Source: an uncultured Shewanella sp.
GTDB taxonomy: Bacteria; Pseudomonadota; Gammaproteobacteria; Enterobacterales; Shewanellaceae
Length of the DNA: 44,720 nt
Direction of reading: 5' to 3'
Assembly (NCBI RefSeq): GCF_947495455.1
Contig: NZ_CANLZC010000041.1
Location: forward strand, 1 to 44,720
Below, piece after piece: positions 8,080 to 21,880 of the stretch. The translations under genes were made by a program, and so were the position numbers. The first letter of the stretch is position 1. Every line of letters starts with the position of its first letter. A model generated the notes under the pieces. It made no database searches and was not told where the DNA came from. It was given only the letters and a program-made list of their open reading frames with translations.

Positions 8080-9123
8080 TTAAACTACATCTTGATTGGC
8101 TGCTGCTATGATAGATTGTGCCATATCATCCGCCACTTCCGCTGTGGTTTTGTTTTCCGCATCGGCTTGTTGAAAAATACTCAATAACGTATGGTAAATT
8201 TCTTTCACCTTTTTCGTTGCGAGGTCGGCATTGTAATCTTTTTCAAAAGAAACATTGATGATCCCGCCCGCATTGATGACGTAGTCAGGGGCGTAGAGGA
8301 TCCCCAATGATTTAAGTTGCTCCCCATGACGTGGCTCGCTCAATTGATTATTGGCACAGCCCGCAACAATGGTTGCTTTTAGTTGAGGTATAGTATGGTC
8401 ATTAATCGTTGCACCTAATGCGCAAGGTGCATAAATATCAACATTCTGGTGATAAATGTCATCGGGTTTGACGGCTAGGGCTCCAAACTCGTTAACGACT
8501 CTATCAATATTTGCTTGATGAATGTCTGTGACGATGAGCTTAGCGCCATCTTCATGCAAATGTCGGCATAAATAATAACCCACATGCCCAACGCCCTGTA
8601 CAGAGATGGTTAAGCCTTTTAATGAATCTAGATTACGCTGATGTTTAACGGCGGCTTTTATGCCTAAATAAGTGCCTAGTGCAGTATAAGGGGAAGGATC
8701 GCCACTCTTACCTTCAAGACCTGCCATATAAGGTGTTTCTTGGTGGGCGATCATAATATCCGATGTGGTCGTTCCCACATCTTCAGCTGAATAATAACGT
8801 CCTTCCAATGTATGAATAAAGCGTCCGAAAGCGCGAAATAGGGCTTCTCTATTTTTGGTTTTAGGATCGGCAATAATGACTGATTTTCCGCCACCCATTT
8901 TCAGGCCTGCTAAAGCATTTTTGTAAGTCATACCGCGAGATAAGCGTAGAACATCATCTAAGGCTTCAGCTTCAGAAGCATAATTCCACATCCTGCAACC
9001 ACCGACAGCAGGTCCTAATTTGGTATTATGAACGGCGACGATGGCTCTAAGGCCACTTTCTTCATCATGGCAAGTGAGTACCTGCTCATGTTCGTCAATA
9101 GAGATATGATTTAATACAGCCAC
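8080..9123 (-). CDS. ldh: Leucine dehydrogenase (Glu/Leu/Phe/Val dehydrogenase family)
   Basis: This 347-residue enzyme deaminates leucine, and other branched-chain amino acids, to the 2-oxo acid with NAD+. The family's glycine-rich substrate segment is seen as GPAVGGCRMW and ALAGLKMGGGKSVI, the latter with the catalytic lysine. The NAD-binding Rossmann fold shows SVQGVGHVGYYLCRHLH (about residues 173-190). Length agrees with leucine dehydrogenases (about 345-365) rather than glutamate dehydrogenase (about 420-450). It is transcribed alone, ends in a good hairpin terminator, and has a perfect palindrome of LiuR type about 150 bases upstream, which would tie it to branched-chain amino acid breakdown. 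Confidence 0.92.
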   Translation of the reverse strand: MAVLNHISIDEHEQVLTCHDEESGLRAIVAVHNTKLGPAVGGCRMWNYASEAEALDDVLRLSRGMTYKNALAGLKMGGGKSVIIADPKTKNREALFRAFGRFIHTLEGRYYSAEDVGTTTSDIMIAHQETPYMAGLEGKSGDPSPYTALGTYLGIKAAVKHQRNLDSLKGLTISVQGVGHVGYYLCRHLHEDGAKLIVTDIHQANIDRVVNEFGALAVKPDDIYHQNVDIYAPCALGATINDHTIPQLKATIVAGCANNQLSEPRHGEQLKSLGILYAPDYVINAGGIINVSFEKDYNADLATKKVKEIYHTLLSIFQQADAENKTTAEVADDMAQSIIAAANQDVV

Positions 9124-9274
9124 GTGCTGATCTCCGTTTAAGCTTTAAAGGGCTAGCCACTTAAGAGGGCCAGCTTGTTATATTTATTTGCAGAACGATA
9201 GCATTTAGCGATACCCTCATCCAAGTAAAGAAAGGGTTTTTTTTTTAAGAGAGCTGGAAGTTTTGCTTTCCACT

Positions 9275-9288
9275 TTACGTTAACGTAA
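9275..9288. promoter_or_regulatory. Probable LiuR operator
   Basis: TTACGTTAACGTAA is a perfect 14-bp palindrome in the intergenic space between ldh (minus) and the DUF4826 gene (plus). It resembles the published LiuR recognition pattern for branched-chain amino acid catabolism genes of gammaproteobacteria as I recall it, and ldh is a sensible target. It sits 152 bases from the ldh start and 76 bases from the other gene. Which promoter it controls is inference. Confidence 0.6.
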
Positions 9289-9363
9289 GAAATAAATAGC
9301 TTCCCTCTCTATAATCTTTAAATATAGTTGAGTTTTACATAATAAGAAAGAAAGGAGTAGATG

Positions 9364-9798
9364 ATGGCAGAAGAAGTCATTGATCATGTGTCACCAGAAG
9401 CGCAAGATAAATTGCGTCAAAAATGGATCCAAACACAATTTCAAAAAGCAAATAAGTTTCTTGCCGAGAAAGGTATTATACCGTCTAAAGTGCATCCAGA
9501 TTCGAGCCGTTATCTTGCGCCTTTTGTGGCTATCTGGAAAATCGAATCTAAAAAACCCGTTAAACAAACATTTTGGGTGATGTCTGGGGATTTACCTGCA
9601 GATTTTGTTGATATTAATGTGGCAGCAACAGCAAGAGAAGCTTTGCGTCATTTTTCTATGGTGTGGCAAATGAAAGCGGAGAATATTCGTCAGTCCTCAC
9701 TGGCTAATGATCCTACTCAGATCAAATTTGCCCAATTATTGATCTCTCGTGCTGAAAGTTTATATCAAATACATAATGATGAAAAATTATGGCAATAA
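9364..9798 (+). CDS. DUF4826 family protein
   Basis: This 144-residue soluble protein resembles the DUF4826 family: a helical, charged N-terminus, a core containing LAPFVAIWKIES and QTFWVMSGDLPADFVD, and a C-terminal helical half with REALRHFSMVWQMKAENI. No enzyme motif is visible and I know of no function. Two ATG codons stand in tandem at 9361 and 9364; the second is chosen because AGGAG (9353-9357) is six bases from it and only three from the first. It is divergent from ldh and shares its intergenic region with the LiuR-like palindrome. A hairpin terminator follows. Confidence 0.75.
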   Translation: MAEEVIDHVSPEAQDKLRQKWIQTQFQKANKFLAEKGIIPSKVHPDSSRYLAPFVAIWKIESKKPVKQTFWVMSGDLPADFVDINVAATAREALRHFSMVWQMKAENIRQSSLANDPTQIKFAQLLISRAESLYQIHNDEKLWQ

Positions 9799-9857
9799 TC
9801 AATACCTGCTGTTTGGATTTATGACGCAGCACCAGCTTATTGCTGAGATCTAGGCTT

Positions 9858-9891
9858 GAGTCACTCACTGTATCTTGAGTGACTCATTTTT
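9858..9891 (+). terminator. Rho-independent terminator after the DUF4826 gene
   Basis: GAGTCACTCA and TGAGTGACTC form a ten-base stem with a short loop, followed by five T. It ends eight bases from the stop of the convergent roxA gene. The minus-strand side lacks a T run, so it serves the plus strand. Confidence 0.75.
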
Positions 9892-9899
9892 AAATGACA

Positions 9900-11042
9900 T
9901 TATAGTGCTAAGTAGTAATAACCTTTATTCAGCAAAGTCAGCAAAATGGGCGAAATATTGGGGGTTTTGATTAATGTTTTGCTGGTTTCATTATCAAATT
10001 GCAAGGTCTGAGTTAATGTTGACATCACACTGTCAAGATTGTCTTTTTCTATTTTACTGCAATCGATTTGCTCACCATTAATAAATAAACGCGGGCTAAT
10101 ATCGTTTTCAACGCGTAAGACTTTAAGGCCACCTATTCGATGTAAACTGGCCCCTTGTGTTAAAGCATCGAGTAAATCTTGATGAGTATAGGCTTCTTCT
10201 GGCTCACAAATATCCAACTCAAAACGGTTTTGACTCAGAACCTTACCTAACAGTGCTTGATAATGATTAGGATCTTGTAATACGTCTTGTAATAAATCTA
10301 CCATGCCTTGTTGATGTGTTTGACTGATAATCCCTGCTAACGCGGGTTCATCGTGGGAGGTAAACCGTGTCAGGCCAGTATTATTGTCAATTAAATTATC
10401 TGCAATTTCGCTGAATAGTTCTTGTTGGCTAGGGGCGCGAAATCCAATTGAGTAACTCATGGCTGTGGTGAGCGTTTGACCTTGATGAGGAAAGCCTGGA
10501 GGAATGTAGAGCATGTCACCTTTTTCAAGCACCACATCAATAATAGGGTCAAATCCTTCAATCAATGGTGTTGTTATGCTGTTATTTTTTTTGGCATAAT
10601 TCCCCTTATTACCCACGGTCCATTGACGCTTTCCTTCGCCTTGTACGATAAAGACATCATAATTATCAATATGTGCGCCAACTCCACCGCCTTTAGTGGC
10701 AAATGACACCATTAAATCATCAAACCGCCAATCGGGAATAAAGCGAAAAGCATCAATAAAAGGAGTGGCATCAGGGTACCAATGATTGAGCGCTTGGACG
10801 AGTAATTGCCAGTTCTTATCTCCAAATTGGGTATAATCTTCAAAGGGGCCTTGATGAATTTCCCAGTCATTTTTTGTAGTGACAACGACACGAGAGCTGA
10901 TCTCACTTTCACAGGCAAGACCCGCCAGTTCATTTGATGTGATAATATCTTCAAAATTTGGAAAAGCTTGTCTAATGACTAAGGGTTTCTTTTGCCAATA
11001 ATGGGTTAAAAAATCTTGGGTATTTAGGTCCAAAGTGTACAT
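9900..11042 (-). CDS. roxA: Ribosomal protein uL16 arginine 3-hydroxylase, JmjC/cupin oxygenase
   Basis: This 380-residue Fe(II)/2-oxoglutarate oxygenase matches YcfD/RoxA, which hydroxylates an arginine of ribosomal protein L16. The iron ligands are visible as the HxD pair in GVGAHIDNYDVF (His124, Asp126) and the distal histidine in YIPPGFPHQGQT (about 186), close to the E. coli positions 125, 127 and 187. The C-terminal part, a dimerisation region plus winged helix, is present, so length agrees with the family (about 373). It is on the same strand as purB but separated from it by 183 bases with a hairpin, so it is probably transcribed on its own. Confidence 0.92.
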   Translation of the reverse strand: MYTLDLNTQDFLTHYWQKKPLVIRQAFPNFEDIITSNELAGLACESEISSRVVVTTKNDWEIHQGPFEDYTQFGDKNWQLLVQALNHWYPDATPFIDAFRFIPDWRFDDLMVSFATKGGGVGAHIDNYDVFIVQGEGKRQWTVGNKGNYAKKNNSITTPLIEGFDPIIDVVLEKGDMLYIPPGFPHQGQTLTTAMSYSIGFRAPSQQELFSEIADNLIDNNTGLTRFTSHDEPALAGIISQTHQQGMVDLLQDVLQDPNHYQALLGKVLSQNRFELDICEPEEAYTHQDLLDALTQGASLHRIGGLKVLRVENDISPRLFINGEQIDCSKIEKDNLDSVMSTLTQTLQFDNETSKTLIKTPNISPILLTLLNKGYYYLAL

Positions 11043-11137
11043 TTGAATTCCATGTGCAGTGGTTAGAAAGTGAGAAATGAAATAAGTAAAGGGATCTTTG
11101 GTTTAGCGCGTGTATTCATTCTGAACTTTATCAATAA

Positions 11138-11163
11138 TAAGAATAAATAGTAAGAATAAATAG
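11138..11163. repeat. Tandem 13-bp direct repeat
   Basis: TAAGAATAAATAG occurs twice head to tail in the AT-rich space between purB and roxA, directly after the purB hairpin. It is probably simple slippage and has no evident role. Confidence 0.6.
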
Positions 11164-11187
11164 GACAGCCATATCACTGTCCTATAT
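11158..11187 (-). terminator. Likely terminator of purB
   Basis: On the minus strand ATAGGACAG and CTGTCCTAT pair around an eight-base loop, then the sequence runs ATTTATTCTTA. The tail is only partly T-rich, so strength is uncertain. It starts about 40 bases after the purB stop. Confidence 0.5.
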
Positions 11188-11225
11188 TTGAATGAAGTTA
11201 AACGGAGTGATTCAAAGCGGTAGCG

Positions 11226-12620
<1,395 letters not shown>

Positions 12621-13241
12621 TTATGATAGGGTAAGGTTGTTTTTAGCAATATCTATGATTGATTTTCGATTAAAGATTAAGTAGCGACGCTTTCCACCCA
12701 ATTGCCGCCAAAGCACTGCACTACGCATAGCAGAGAGTAACAATGCGCGGATCTTTTCTTGAGTTTGTGGGCGTTTTAAAAATTCTGGATTGCCTGATAT
12801 CTGCAGTTTAGGCCCTAATGGGCTAATAATATCGCTGTAGATCCCTGCAAAATTGGCAATAACTTGATCGCTTGTGAGTTCAAAATGGCTCAGCTGTCTA
12901 TGTACTTGATTAATTCGCTCAGAGAGCATGGCAAGGGCATTGTTAGAGCGGGCGAGTTTGCGCTCTAAGGCTAAAATGCCGACTAAATAACGGGTGATTT
13001 CCATATCCTTGTTTTGACTATCACCGAGCTGACTGACAATGAGTTGATAACCTTTATTTAAGGCTATTTTATCCGTATATACATCGCTGGTGGTGTCAGG
13101 GTTAGTCACTAAAATGGCATTTAAGCTTGCGGCAATGGCATCCATATCCGCATTGCTTTGCCTTGTAAGATGTTGTACTTGACTGATAGCTTGTAAAATA
13201 CCCGCTAATGCCATTGTTCTTTCAATTAGTTGATCGCTCAA
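12621..13241 (-). CDS. hflD: High frequency lysogenization protein HflD homologue
   Basis: This 206-residue, largely helical protein belongs to the HflD family (E. coli HflD is 213 residues). The N-terminal [22 protein letters not shown] and the region [42 protein letters not shown] (positions about 145-185, not all quoted elsewhere) are characteristic. In E. coli it is a peripheral membrane protein that binds phage lambda CII; its host function is unclear. It sits between mnmA (four-base gap) and purB, the conserved order, which is the main reason the name is secure. Confidence 0.92.
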   Translation of the reverse strand: MSDQLIERTMALAGILQAISQVQHLTRQSNADMDAIAASLNAILVTNPDTTSDVYTDKIALNKGYQLIVSQLGDSQNKDMEITRYLVGILALERKLARSNNALAMLSERINQVHRQLSHFELTSDQVIANFAGIYSDIISPLGPKLQISGNPEFLKRPQTQEKIRALLLSAMRSAVLWRQLGGKRRYLIFNRKSIIDIAKNNLTLS

Positions 13242-13245
13242 GTTA

Positions 13246-14361
13246 TTATTCTCTTATCAGTGAGTCGATAATGCCACCGCCTAGACAGATTTCATTATCA
13301 TAAAAAACGGCAGATTGACCAGGAGTGACGGCGGCAACGGCTTCATCAAAAATAACGCGAATGTGCTTGTCATCATCATAGGTGACAGTACAAGGAACAT
13401 CTTGTTGGCGATAGCGGGTTTTGACTGTTAATTTAGTGCCGTGTTTGGGGCCTTTTCTATCAACCCAATGTAATTGATTTGCAATTAACCCTATTGACAT
13501 TAAGCGAGGATGTTGGCCGCCTTGGCCCACAATTAAGACATTGCGTTTAAGATCTTTGTCGACCACATACCAAGGGTCATCATTGCTGTCTTTCATGCCG
13601 CCAATCCCTAAACCTTTGCGTTGACCTAATGTGTGATACATTAAGCCTTGGTGAGTGCCAATGACTTCACCTTCACAGGTTTCAATATTGCCAGGTTGAG
13701 CGGGCAAAAAGGTGGCTAAAAAATCAGTGAATTTACGTTCGCCAATAAAACAAATACCGGTACTGTCTTTTTTATCATGGGTAATTAAGCCCATTTTTTT
13801 AGCGATATCTCTGACTTCACTTTTTTCCAGTTCACCAACGGGAAATAAAGAGCGGGCAATTTGCTCATGGCTTAAGGTATAAAGAAAATAGCTTTGATCT
13901 TTATTGTTATCGATACCCCGTAGCATTTGGCTTTTATCATTGCTGTCGCGGCGGCGCACATAATGGCCCATGGCAATAAAATCGGCATCAAGGATATCAT
14001 CGGCAAAGTCTAAAAAGGCTTTAAACTTAATTTCTTTATTGCACATAATATCAGGATTAGGTGTGCGACCCGCTTTATATTCAGCTAAAAAATATTCAAA
14101 CACGTTATCCCAATATTCAGCAGCAAAATTGACTGTGTGTAAGGTGATCCCCAGTTTGTCACAAACCGCTTGTGCGTCTTTTAAGTCTTCGGCTGCCGCG
14201 CAATATTCATCGGTGTCATCTTCTTCCCAATTCTTCATAAATAGGCCTTCAACTTGATAACCTTGTTGAAGTAATAAGTAGGCTGAAACTGATGAATCCA
14301 CACCGCCAGACATGCCGACAATGACTTTTTTACCAAGATGCGAAGGTTCGATAGCTGTCAT
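13246..14361 (-). CDS. mnmA: tRNA-specific 2-thiouridylase MnmA
   Basis: This 371-residue enzyme makes the 2-thio group of wobble uridine 34 in tRNA-Lys, -Glu and -Gln using ATP and sulfur relayed from IscS through Tus proteins. The PP-loop SGGVDSS is at residues 18-24. The two catalytic cysteines are in [13 protein letters not shown] (Cys107) and DSTGICFIG (about 204), close to Cys102 and Cys199 of E. coli. The central and C-terminal beta domains are complete. It is the first gene before hflD, four bases apart, and is separated from nudJ by 185 bases. Confidence 0.97.
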   Translation of the reverse strand: MTAIEPSHLGKKVIVGMSGGVDSSVSAYLLLQQGYQVEGLFMKNWEEDDTDEYCAAAEDLKDAQAVCDKLGITLHTVNFAAEYWDNVFEYFLAEYKAGRTPNPDIMCNKEIKFKAFLDFADDILDADFIAMGHYVRRRDSNDKSQMLRGIDNNKDQSYFLYTLSHEQIARSLFPVGELEKSEVRDIAKKMGLITHDKKDSTGICFIGERKFTDFLATFLPAQPGNIETCEGEVIGTHQGLMYHTLGQRKGLGIGGMKDSNDDPWYVVDKDLKRNVLIVGQGGQHPRLMSIGLIANQLHWVDRKGPKHGTKLTVKTRYRQQDVPCTVTYDDDKHIRVIFDEAVAAVTPGQSAVFYDNEICLGGGIIDSLIRE

Positions 14362-14546
14362 AAATCCTAAAAACCGTAAAAGTGAGCTGTATAAAAGAGT
14401 GACGATGTTACTTTTAACATAAAAATATTGTCGTTTTCTTCATAACATCTTATTAACGCCACAGCATTTTGTGGCGCATTATTCTAGCATGCCTTAACCT
14501 GTGGAGTCATCTTAGTGCCCATGAAAATAAAATTGAAATAAAATGA

Positions 14547-15005
14547 TCAAATTGACAAATATTTATCGTTAAGAAGATCAAGTGGGTAATGGGGTTGAGT
14601 TTGATAATCTTGAATAGATTGCAATACTAGCGGGCTACGAAGTTGATTCTTAAGTGTCAAAATTTCATCGAAAGTGAGCCAGATGGCATTCAAAATGGCA
14701 TGATCTTGCGGTGAGGGCGTGATTTTTTTATCAAGGTCGACACAAAATGTATACCGCACAAATGCAAGTTCTGGGGTTGCGCTAAATTGATAAATACCCA
14801 CTAGGGCATCGGGTAAGATTGTTAACCCTGTTTCTTCCCACACTTCCCGTTGGCAAGCCTTGATTAAACTTTCGTTTTTTTCAAGGTGTCCAGCGGGTTG
14901 ATTGTATTGGATTTGGCCGTTAATACTTTCCTTCACCATCAAGAATTGGTTATTGAAGTGAATAATACAGGCGACGGTTGTGTTAGGTTTATAACGTTCA
15001 GTCAT
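14547..15005 (-). CDS. nudJ: Nudix hydrolase NudJ
   Basis: This 152-residue protein has a complete Nudix box, GHLEKNESLIKACQREVWEETGL (the G-x5-E-x7-R-E-x2-E-E-x-G pattern), at about residues 38-60. E. coli NudJ (153 residues) hydrolyses nucleoside triphosphates and HMP-pyrophosphate, a thiamine intermediate. The N-terminal KPNTTVACIIHFNNQFLMV and the flanking rluE and mnmA genes match the conserved order, which supports NudJ over other Nudix enzymes. Substrate range cannot be told from sequence. Confidence 0.9.
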   Translation of the reverse strand: MTERYKPNTTVACIIHFNNQFLMVKESINGQIQYNQPAGHLEKNESLIKACQREVWEETGLTILPDALVGIYQFSATPELAFVRYTFCVDLDKKITPSPQDHAILNAIWLTFDEILTLKNQLRSPLVLQSIQDYQTQPHYPLDLLNDKYLSI

Positions 15006-15075
15006 GCATGGCTCTATCTGGTTTTATTGTGTCGAATCTACGTGTGAATTTGTGTGATGTTTCACTGATGTTGTT

Positions 15076-15756
15076 TCACTGATCATTTTTAGCCTTCATC
15101 GGCAGTGAGCGATATTCACCTAAAGCAAGATCTTTCAGGCTCCATTGCCCTATTTTATAACGGATTAATCTGAGTGTAGGAAAACCAATATGGGCTGTCA
15201 TGCGTCGAACTTGGCGGTTTCTACCTTCAATGATACCAATCTCAAGCCAAGAGGTGGGACAATTCTTTCGCTCTCTGATGGGCGGAGTTCTTGGCCATAT
15301 TTGCGGTTCATCAATACGTTTTATTGTAGCGGGTAACGTCGGGCCATCTTTGAGTGTGACGCCTTGTCTGAGCGCTTCTAATTGCTCATCAGTAGGTATG
15401 CCTTCAACCTGAGCCCAATAAACTTTAGTTGTTTTTTTATTAGGTTGCGTTATTTTGGCTTGGAGTTTTCCATCATTCGTTAGCAGTAATAAGCCTTCAC
15501 TGTCTCTGTCGAGTCGTCCCGCTGCGTAAACATTTGGAATGGAAATAAAGTCTTTTAATGTTTGACGGCCAGCGTCATCGGTAAACTGACACAAGACATC
15601 AAAAGGCTTATTAAACAAGATGAGTTTAGGATCAACAACGGGTTTTTTAATGGGGCGTTGGTAGCTAGCGGCATTGACATTCGTTGCTTGACGAGGTTTT
15701 CGCTTCGCGCGTTTAAGGGAAGGAGGAAGCGTTTTATTTGTATAAGATTGTGCCAC
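15076..15756 (-). CDS. rluE: 23S rRNA pseudouridine(2457) synthase RluE
   Basis: This 226-residue protein is an RsuA/RluE-type pseudouridine synthase. The catalytic motif [17 protein letters not shown] (about residues 80-96) contains the essential aspartate of this class. Later motifs [23 protein letters not shown] are the RNA-contacting segment. The N-terminus is a basic tail (KRAKRKPRQ) and there is no S4 domain, as in RluE and unlike RsuA. The next gene, nudJ, is 70 bases downstream on the same strand and the pair is probably co-transcribed. Confidence 0.92.
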   Translation of the reverse strand: MAQSYTNKTLPPSLKRAKRKPRQATNVNAASYQRPIKKPVVDPKLILFNKPFDVLCQFTDDAGRQTLKDFISIPNVYAAGRLDRDSEGLLLLTNDGKLQAKITQPNKKTTKVYWAQVEGIPTDEQLEALRQGVTLKDGPTLPATIKRIDEPQIWPRTPPIRERKNCPTSWLEIGIIEGRNRQVRRMTAHIGFPTLRLIRYKIGQWSLKDLALGEYRSLPMKAKNDQ

Positions 15757-18330
<2,574 letters not shown>

Positions 18331-18360
18331 TTTTTAGCTGCTAGGTGTTTTTAAGGCAAT

Positions 18361-18391
18361 AAAAAAGCAGGGGCAAGCCCTGCTTTTTTTG
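18361..18391. terminator. Bidirectional terminator between icd and cspD
   Basis: AAAAAGCAGGG and CCCTGCTTTTT pair around a four-base loop (GCAA read with its neighbours), with an A run before and a T run after, so it can stop transcription of both convergent genes. Confidence 0.9.
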
Positions 18392-18402
18392 CGTTTTATT
18401 GA

Positions 18403-18609
18403 CTAATTAGACGGTGATATTGCAGATGCGTGCATTCCTTTCGGGCCCGCTTCTACCTCAAATGTGACAGGTTGGCCCGCTTTTAACGTTCGATAGCCCT
18501 CCATTTCAATGGTAGAATAATGTGCAAAAACGTCCTCACCACCGGCATCAGGGCAAATAAACCCAAAACCTTTGGCGTTGTTGAACCATTTTACAGTTCC
18601 GCTTGCCAT
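18403..18609 (-). CDS. cspD: Cold shock-like protein CspD
   Basis: This 68-residue single-domain cold shock protein has the RNA-binding motifs KGFGFI (residues 13-18) and VFAHY (27-31). Replacement of the usual V-F-V-H by [20 protein letters not shown] is typical of CspD rather than CspA. In E. coli CspD is induced in stationary phase and blocks replication initiation by binding single-stranded DNA. It is divergent from clpS, the conserved order in gammaproteobacteria, which supports the name. Confidence 0.92.
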   Translation of the reverse strand: MASGTVKWFNNAKGFGFICPDAGGEDVFAHYSTIEMEGYRTLKAGQPVTFEVEAGPKGMHASAISPSN

Positions 18610-18854
18610 ACGTTCACTTCCTTCTGTTGTTTACTTACCAGTAAGATAGTAAAACCAAATTAAAGCGATGAAAAATCCAGCGCTTAGATAACAGAATGAA
18701 AGCAAAAAAAGAGAATGTCAAGACAAAATTAACAAAAAATATACAAATTTTTAAAATTTAACATTTAAAGTGTTTACCTAAGTATCGATTGAAAAAGCAT
18801 CGAACAGATCGAAATAGATTGGTATATGCGATAACTAAGGGCTAAGATTGAAGC

Positions 18855-19163
18855 ATGAGTAGAACAGAACATATCGAACACATAGAAGAAAGTGAACAGG
18901 TTGAATTTAAGCGACCTTCTATGTATTTAGTCATTTTAAATAATGACGATTACACGCCGATGGATTTTGTGATAGATGTACTGAAGCAGTTTTTCAATAA
19001 GGATGAGCAGCAAGCTACAGAGATAATGTTGGCGATTCATCATGAAGGAAAGGGAGTCTGTGGGGTTTTTCCTTTTGGTATTGCAGAAACAAAGGTAGCT
19101 CAAGTTAATCAGTTTGCAAGAGAAAATCAACATCCATTATTGTGTACTTTAGAAAAAGCCTAG
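18855..19163 (+). CDS. clpS: ATP-dependent Clp protease adaptor ClpS
   Basis: This 102-residue adaptor binds N-degron proteins and hands them to ClpAP. The N-terminal 25 residues are acidic and flexible, as in the family. The core has [21 protein letters not shown], with the Asn-Asp-Asp and Met residues that form the N-degron pocket, then [11 protein letters not shown] and ETKVAQV. It is followed after 33 bases by clpA, its partner, and the pair is probably one operon. The ribosome site is weak (AAGATTGAAGC before the ATG). Confidence 0.96.
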   Translation: MSRTEHIEHIEESEQVEFKRPSMYLVILNNDDYTPMDFVIDVLKQFFNKDEQQATEIMLAIHHEGKGVCGVFPFGIAETKVAQVNQFARENQHPLLCTLEKA

Positions 19164-19196
19164 TCAGTTCATAACCGTTAATTTTTAGGGGGGCTT

Positions 19197-21458
19197 ATGC
19201 TAAACAAAGATCTTGAAATCACCTTGAATTTGGCCTTTCAACAAGCCAGGGACGCACGTCATGAGTATATGACGGTAGAACATCTCTTGTTAGCGTTAAT
19301 TGATAATCCCTCAGCACAGGAAGCGTTAGTGTCTTGTGGTGCAGATCTCGATAAGCTACGAGAAGAGGTGTCTAGCTTTATACAACAAACCACGCCAATT
19401 ATTGCCGATTTAGAAGAAGAGAAAGAGACACAGCCCACATTAGGTTTTCAACGAGTATTACAGCGCGCCGTGTTTCATGTGCAATCTTCTGGGCGTAACG
19501 AAGTCACAGGGGCCAATGTATTAGTGGCCATTTTTAGTGAGCAAGAATCTCAAGCCGTTTATTTACTTCGCAATAGTGCCATTACACGTCTCGATGTGGT
19601 GAATTTCATTTCCCATGGATTCTCTAAAAAAGACGATGCTCAAGAACAAGCACCCGGCATGGATCGCCTTGAAGATCAAAGCGAGGAAGAAGATCGCAGT
19701 ATGCTGTCTCAGTTTACGCTCAATTTGAATCATGCCGTTGAGCAGGGGCATATTGATCCATTAATTGGACGCAGTGAAGAGATAGAACGTTCTATACAGA
19801 TTTTGTGTCGTCGACGTAAGAACAATCCATTATTGGTCGGGGAAGCAGGTGTCGGTAAAACAGCGATTGCCGAAGGGCTGGCCTATCGGATTGTGAAAGA
19901 GGAAGTGCCAGAGATTATGAGTCAAGTGACAGTGTATTCTCTTGATTTAGGGGCATTATTGGCTGGAACTAAATATCGTGGTGATTTTGAAAAGCGTTTT
20001 AAGGGCTTACTTAAAGAACTTAAAAATGATCAAGATGCTATTTTATTTATTGATGAAATTCATACTATTATTGGGGCTGGTGCGGCTTCCGGTGGTGTCA
20101 TGGATGCGTCCAATTTACTTAAACCTTTACTCTCTAGTGGTCACTTAAGGTGTATGGGGTCGACAACCTATCAAGAGTATCAGAGTATTTTTGAAAAAGA
20201 TCATGCATTGGCCCGTCGTTTCCAAAAAATTGATATTACCGAGCCTTCTGTTGCTGAAACCACAAAAATCCTTAAAGGATTGAAATCAAAATATGAAGAA
20301 CATCATGGCGTGAGATATACTCAGGCGGCGCTGAGTATTGCCGCTAAGTTATCAGACAAGCATATTAATGACAGGCAGCTTCCGGATAAGGCCATTGATG
20401 TTATTGATGAAGCTGGCGCAAAAATGGCTATGCAGCCTCAGAGTAAACGTAAAAAAACCATTGGTCAGAGTGAAATTGAGGCCATTATTGCTAAAATGGC
20501 GCGGATCCCTGAAAAGTCCGTATCCACCTCTGATAAGGAGTTATTGAAAAACCTAGAGCGTAACCTTAAGATGGTGGTGTTTGGTCAAGACAGTGCGATT
20601 GAGAGCTTGAGCGCAGCTATTCGATTATCTCGCAGTGGATTAAATGCCGAGACTAAGCCCGTTGGTAGCTTTTTATTTGCGGGACCTACCGGTGTCGGTA
20701 AAACCGAAGTGACGAGTCAACTGGCGTCATGCTTAGGCTTGAAGTTTATTCGTTTTGATATGTCAGAATATATGGAAAGTCATACCGTTTCTCGTTTAAT
20801 TGGCGCACCACCAGGCTATGTGGGTTATGATCAAGGTGGCTTGTTAACAGATGAGGTCATAAAACATCCCCACAGTGTTGTGTTGCTTGATGAGATTGAA
20901 AAAGCGCACTCGGATGTTTACAACTTACTGCTGCAAGTCATGGATCATGGGACATTAACCGATAACAATGGGCGTAAAGCTGATTTTAGGCATGTGACCT
21001 TAGTGATGACTACCAATGCAGGTGTGAGGGAAACGATCCGTAAGTCTGTGGGCTTTAAGCAGCAAGATCATAGTGAAGATGCCATGTCTGAAATTAATAA
21101 ACTCTTTTCACCTGAATTTCGCAATCGTTTAGATTCCATTATTTGGTTTAATCATTTAGATATGACAGTGATAGCGAAAGTGGTTGATAAATTCCTTGTT
21201 GAGCTACAAGCACAACTTGATGAGAAAGGGGTGAGCTTAGAAGTGAGTGACGAAGCCTTAACTTGGCTAGCTGAAAAAGGTTATGATAAAAGTATGGGGG
21301 CAAGGCCAATGTCTCGTGTTGTCACCGAATCTATCAAAAGACCACTGGCAGACGAAATTTTATTTGGTCAGTTAGAAAAAGGTGGTGTTGCTCATGTGGA
21401 TGTTAAAGAGGGTGATATTGTGATACATACGCAGTCGCTTGAAAAAGTCACCCATTAA
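19197..21458 (+). CDS. clpA: ATP-dependent Clp protease ATPase subunit ClpA
   Basis: This 753-residue AAA+ unfoldase forms a hexamer on the ClpP peptidase. An N-domain (1-150, with the ClpS-binding repeats) precedes two ATPase modules: Walker A GEAGVGKT at 215-222 with [12 protein letters not shown], and GPTGVGKT at 496-503 with [11 protein letters not shown]. Length agrees with E. coli ClpA (758), and the absence of a long middle coiled coil excludes ClpB. It degrades substrates marked by ClpS, which are made by Aat and Bpt encoded 1-2 kb downstream. A ribosome site GGGGGGC lies just before the ATG. The gene ends at a strong bidirectional hairpin. Confidence 0.97.
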   Translation: MLNKDLEITLNLAFQQARDARHEYMTVEHLLLALIDNPSAQEALVSCGADLDKLREEVSSFIQQTTPIIADLEEEKETQPTLGFQRVLQRAVFHVQSSGRNEVTGANVLVAIFSEQESQAVYLLRNSAITRLDVVNFISHGFSKKDDAQEQAPGMDRLEDQSEEEDRSMLSQFTLNLNHAVEQGHIDPLIGRSEEIERSIQILCRRRKNNPLLVGEAGVGKTAIAEGLAYRIVKEEVPEIMSQVTVYSLDLGALLAGTKYRGDFEKRFKGLLKELKNDQDAILFIDEIHTIIGAGAASGGVMDASNLLKPLLSSGHLRCMGSTTYQEYQSIFEKDHALARRFQKIDITEPSVAETTKILKGLKSKYEEHHGVRYTQAALSIAAKLSDKHINDRQLPDKAIDVIDEAGAKMAMQPQSKRKKTIGQSEIEAIIAKMARIPEKSVSTSDKELLKNLERNLKMVVFGQDSAIESLSAAIRLSRSGLNAETKPVGSFLFAGPTGVGKTEVTSQLASCLGLKFIRFDMSEYMESHTVSRLIGAPPGYVGYDQGGLLTDEVIKHPHSVVLLDEIEKAHSDVYNLLLQVMDHGTLTDNNGRKADFRHVTLVMTTNAGVRETIRKSVGFKQQDHSEDAMSEINKLFSPEFRNRLDSIIWFNHLDMTVIAKVVDKFLVELQAQLDEKGVSLEVSDEALTWLAEKGYDKSMGARPMSRVVTESIKRPLADEILFGQLEKGGVAHVDVKEGDIVIHTQSLEKVTH

Positions 21459-21480
21459 TATTTTTTGCCATAAAATGAAT

Positions 21481-21514
21481 AAAAAAGCCGAGATATTCAT
21501 ATCTCGGCTTTTTT
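21481..21514. terminator. Bidirectional terminator between clpA and infA
   Basis: AAAAAAGCCGAGATAT pairs perfectly with ATATCTCGGCTTTTTT around a two-base centre. A and T runs on either side suit both converging genes. Confidence 0.92.
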
Positions 21515-21542
21515 GTATGCAATAAATCGTTTAGGACTAACT

Positions 21543-21764
<222 letters not shown>

Positions 21765-21880
21765 TCAGTTATCCTGTTAGCCTTCAAATGATAAAAACGC
21801 AAGCATGATGCCGGAATTCAGGGCTCCTGTAAAGAAAAGTTCCCTCGAAAGCTGAGAATCTCTTATTAAAGGAGGGTTAT

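Noticed and set aside
9205..9246. CCCT/GGGT hairpin followed by ten T on the plus strand
   Set aside because: It looks like a terminator but no plus-strand gene precedes it; ldh starts upstream on the other strand, so the arms are probably chance.
14457..14476. CGCCACA/TGTGGCG hairpin between mnmA and nudJ
   Set aside because: A seven-base stem without a T run on the relevant strand. It could be a weak nudJ terminator but support is insufficient.
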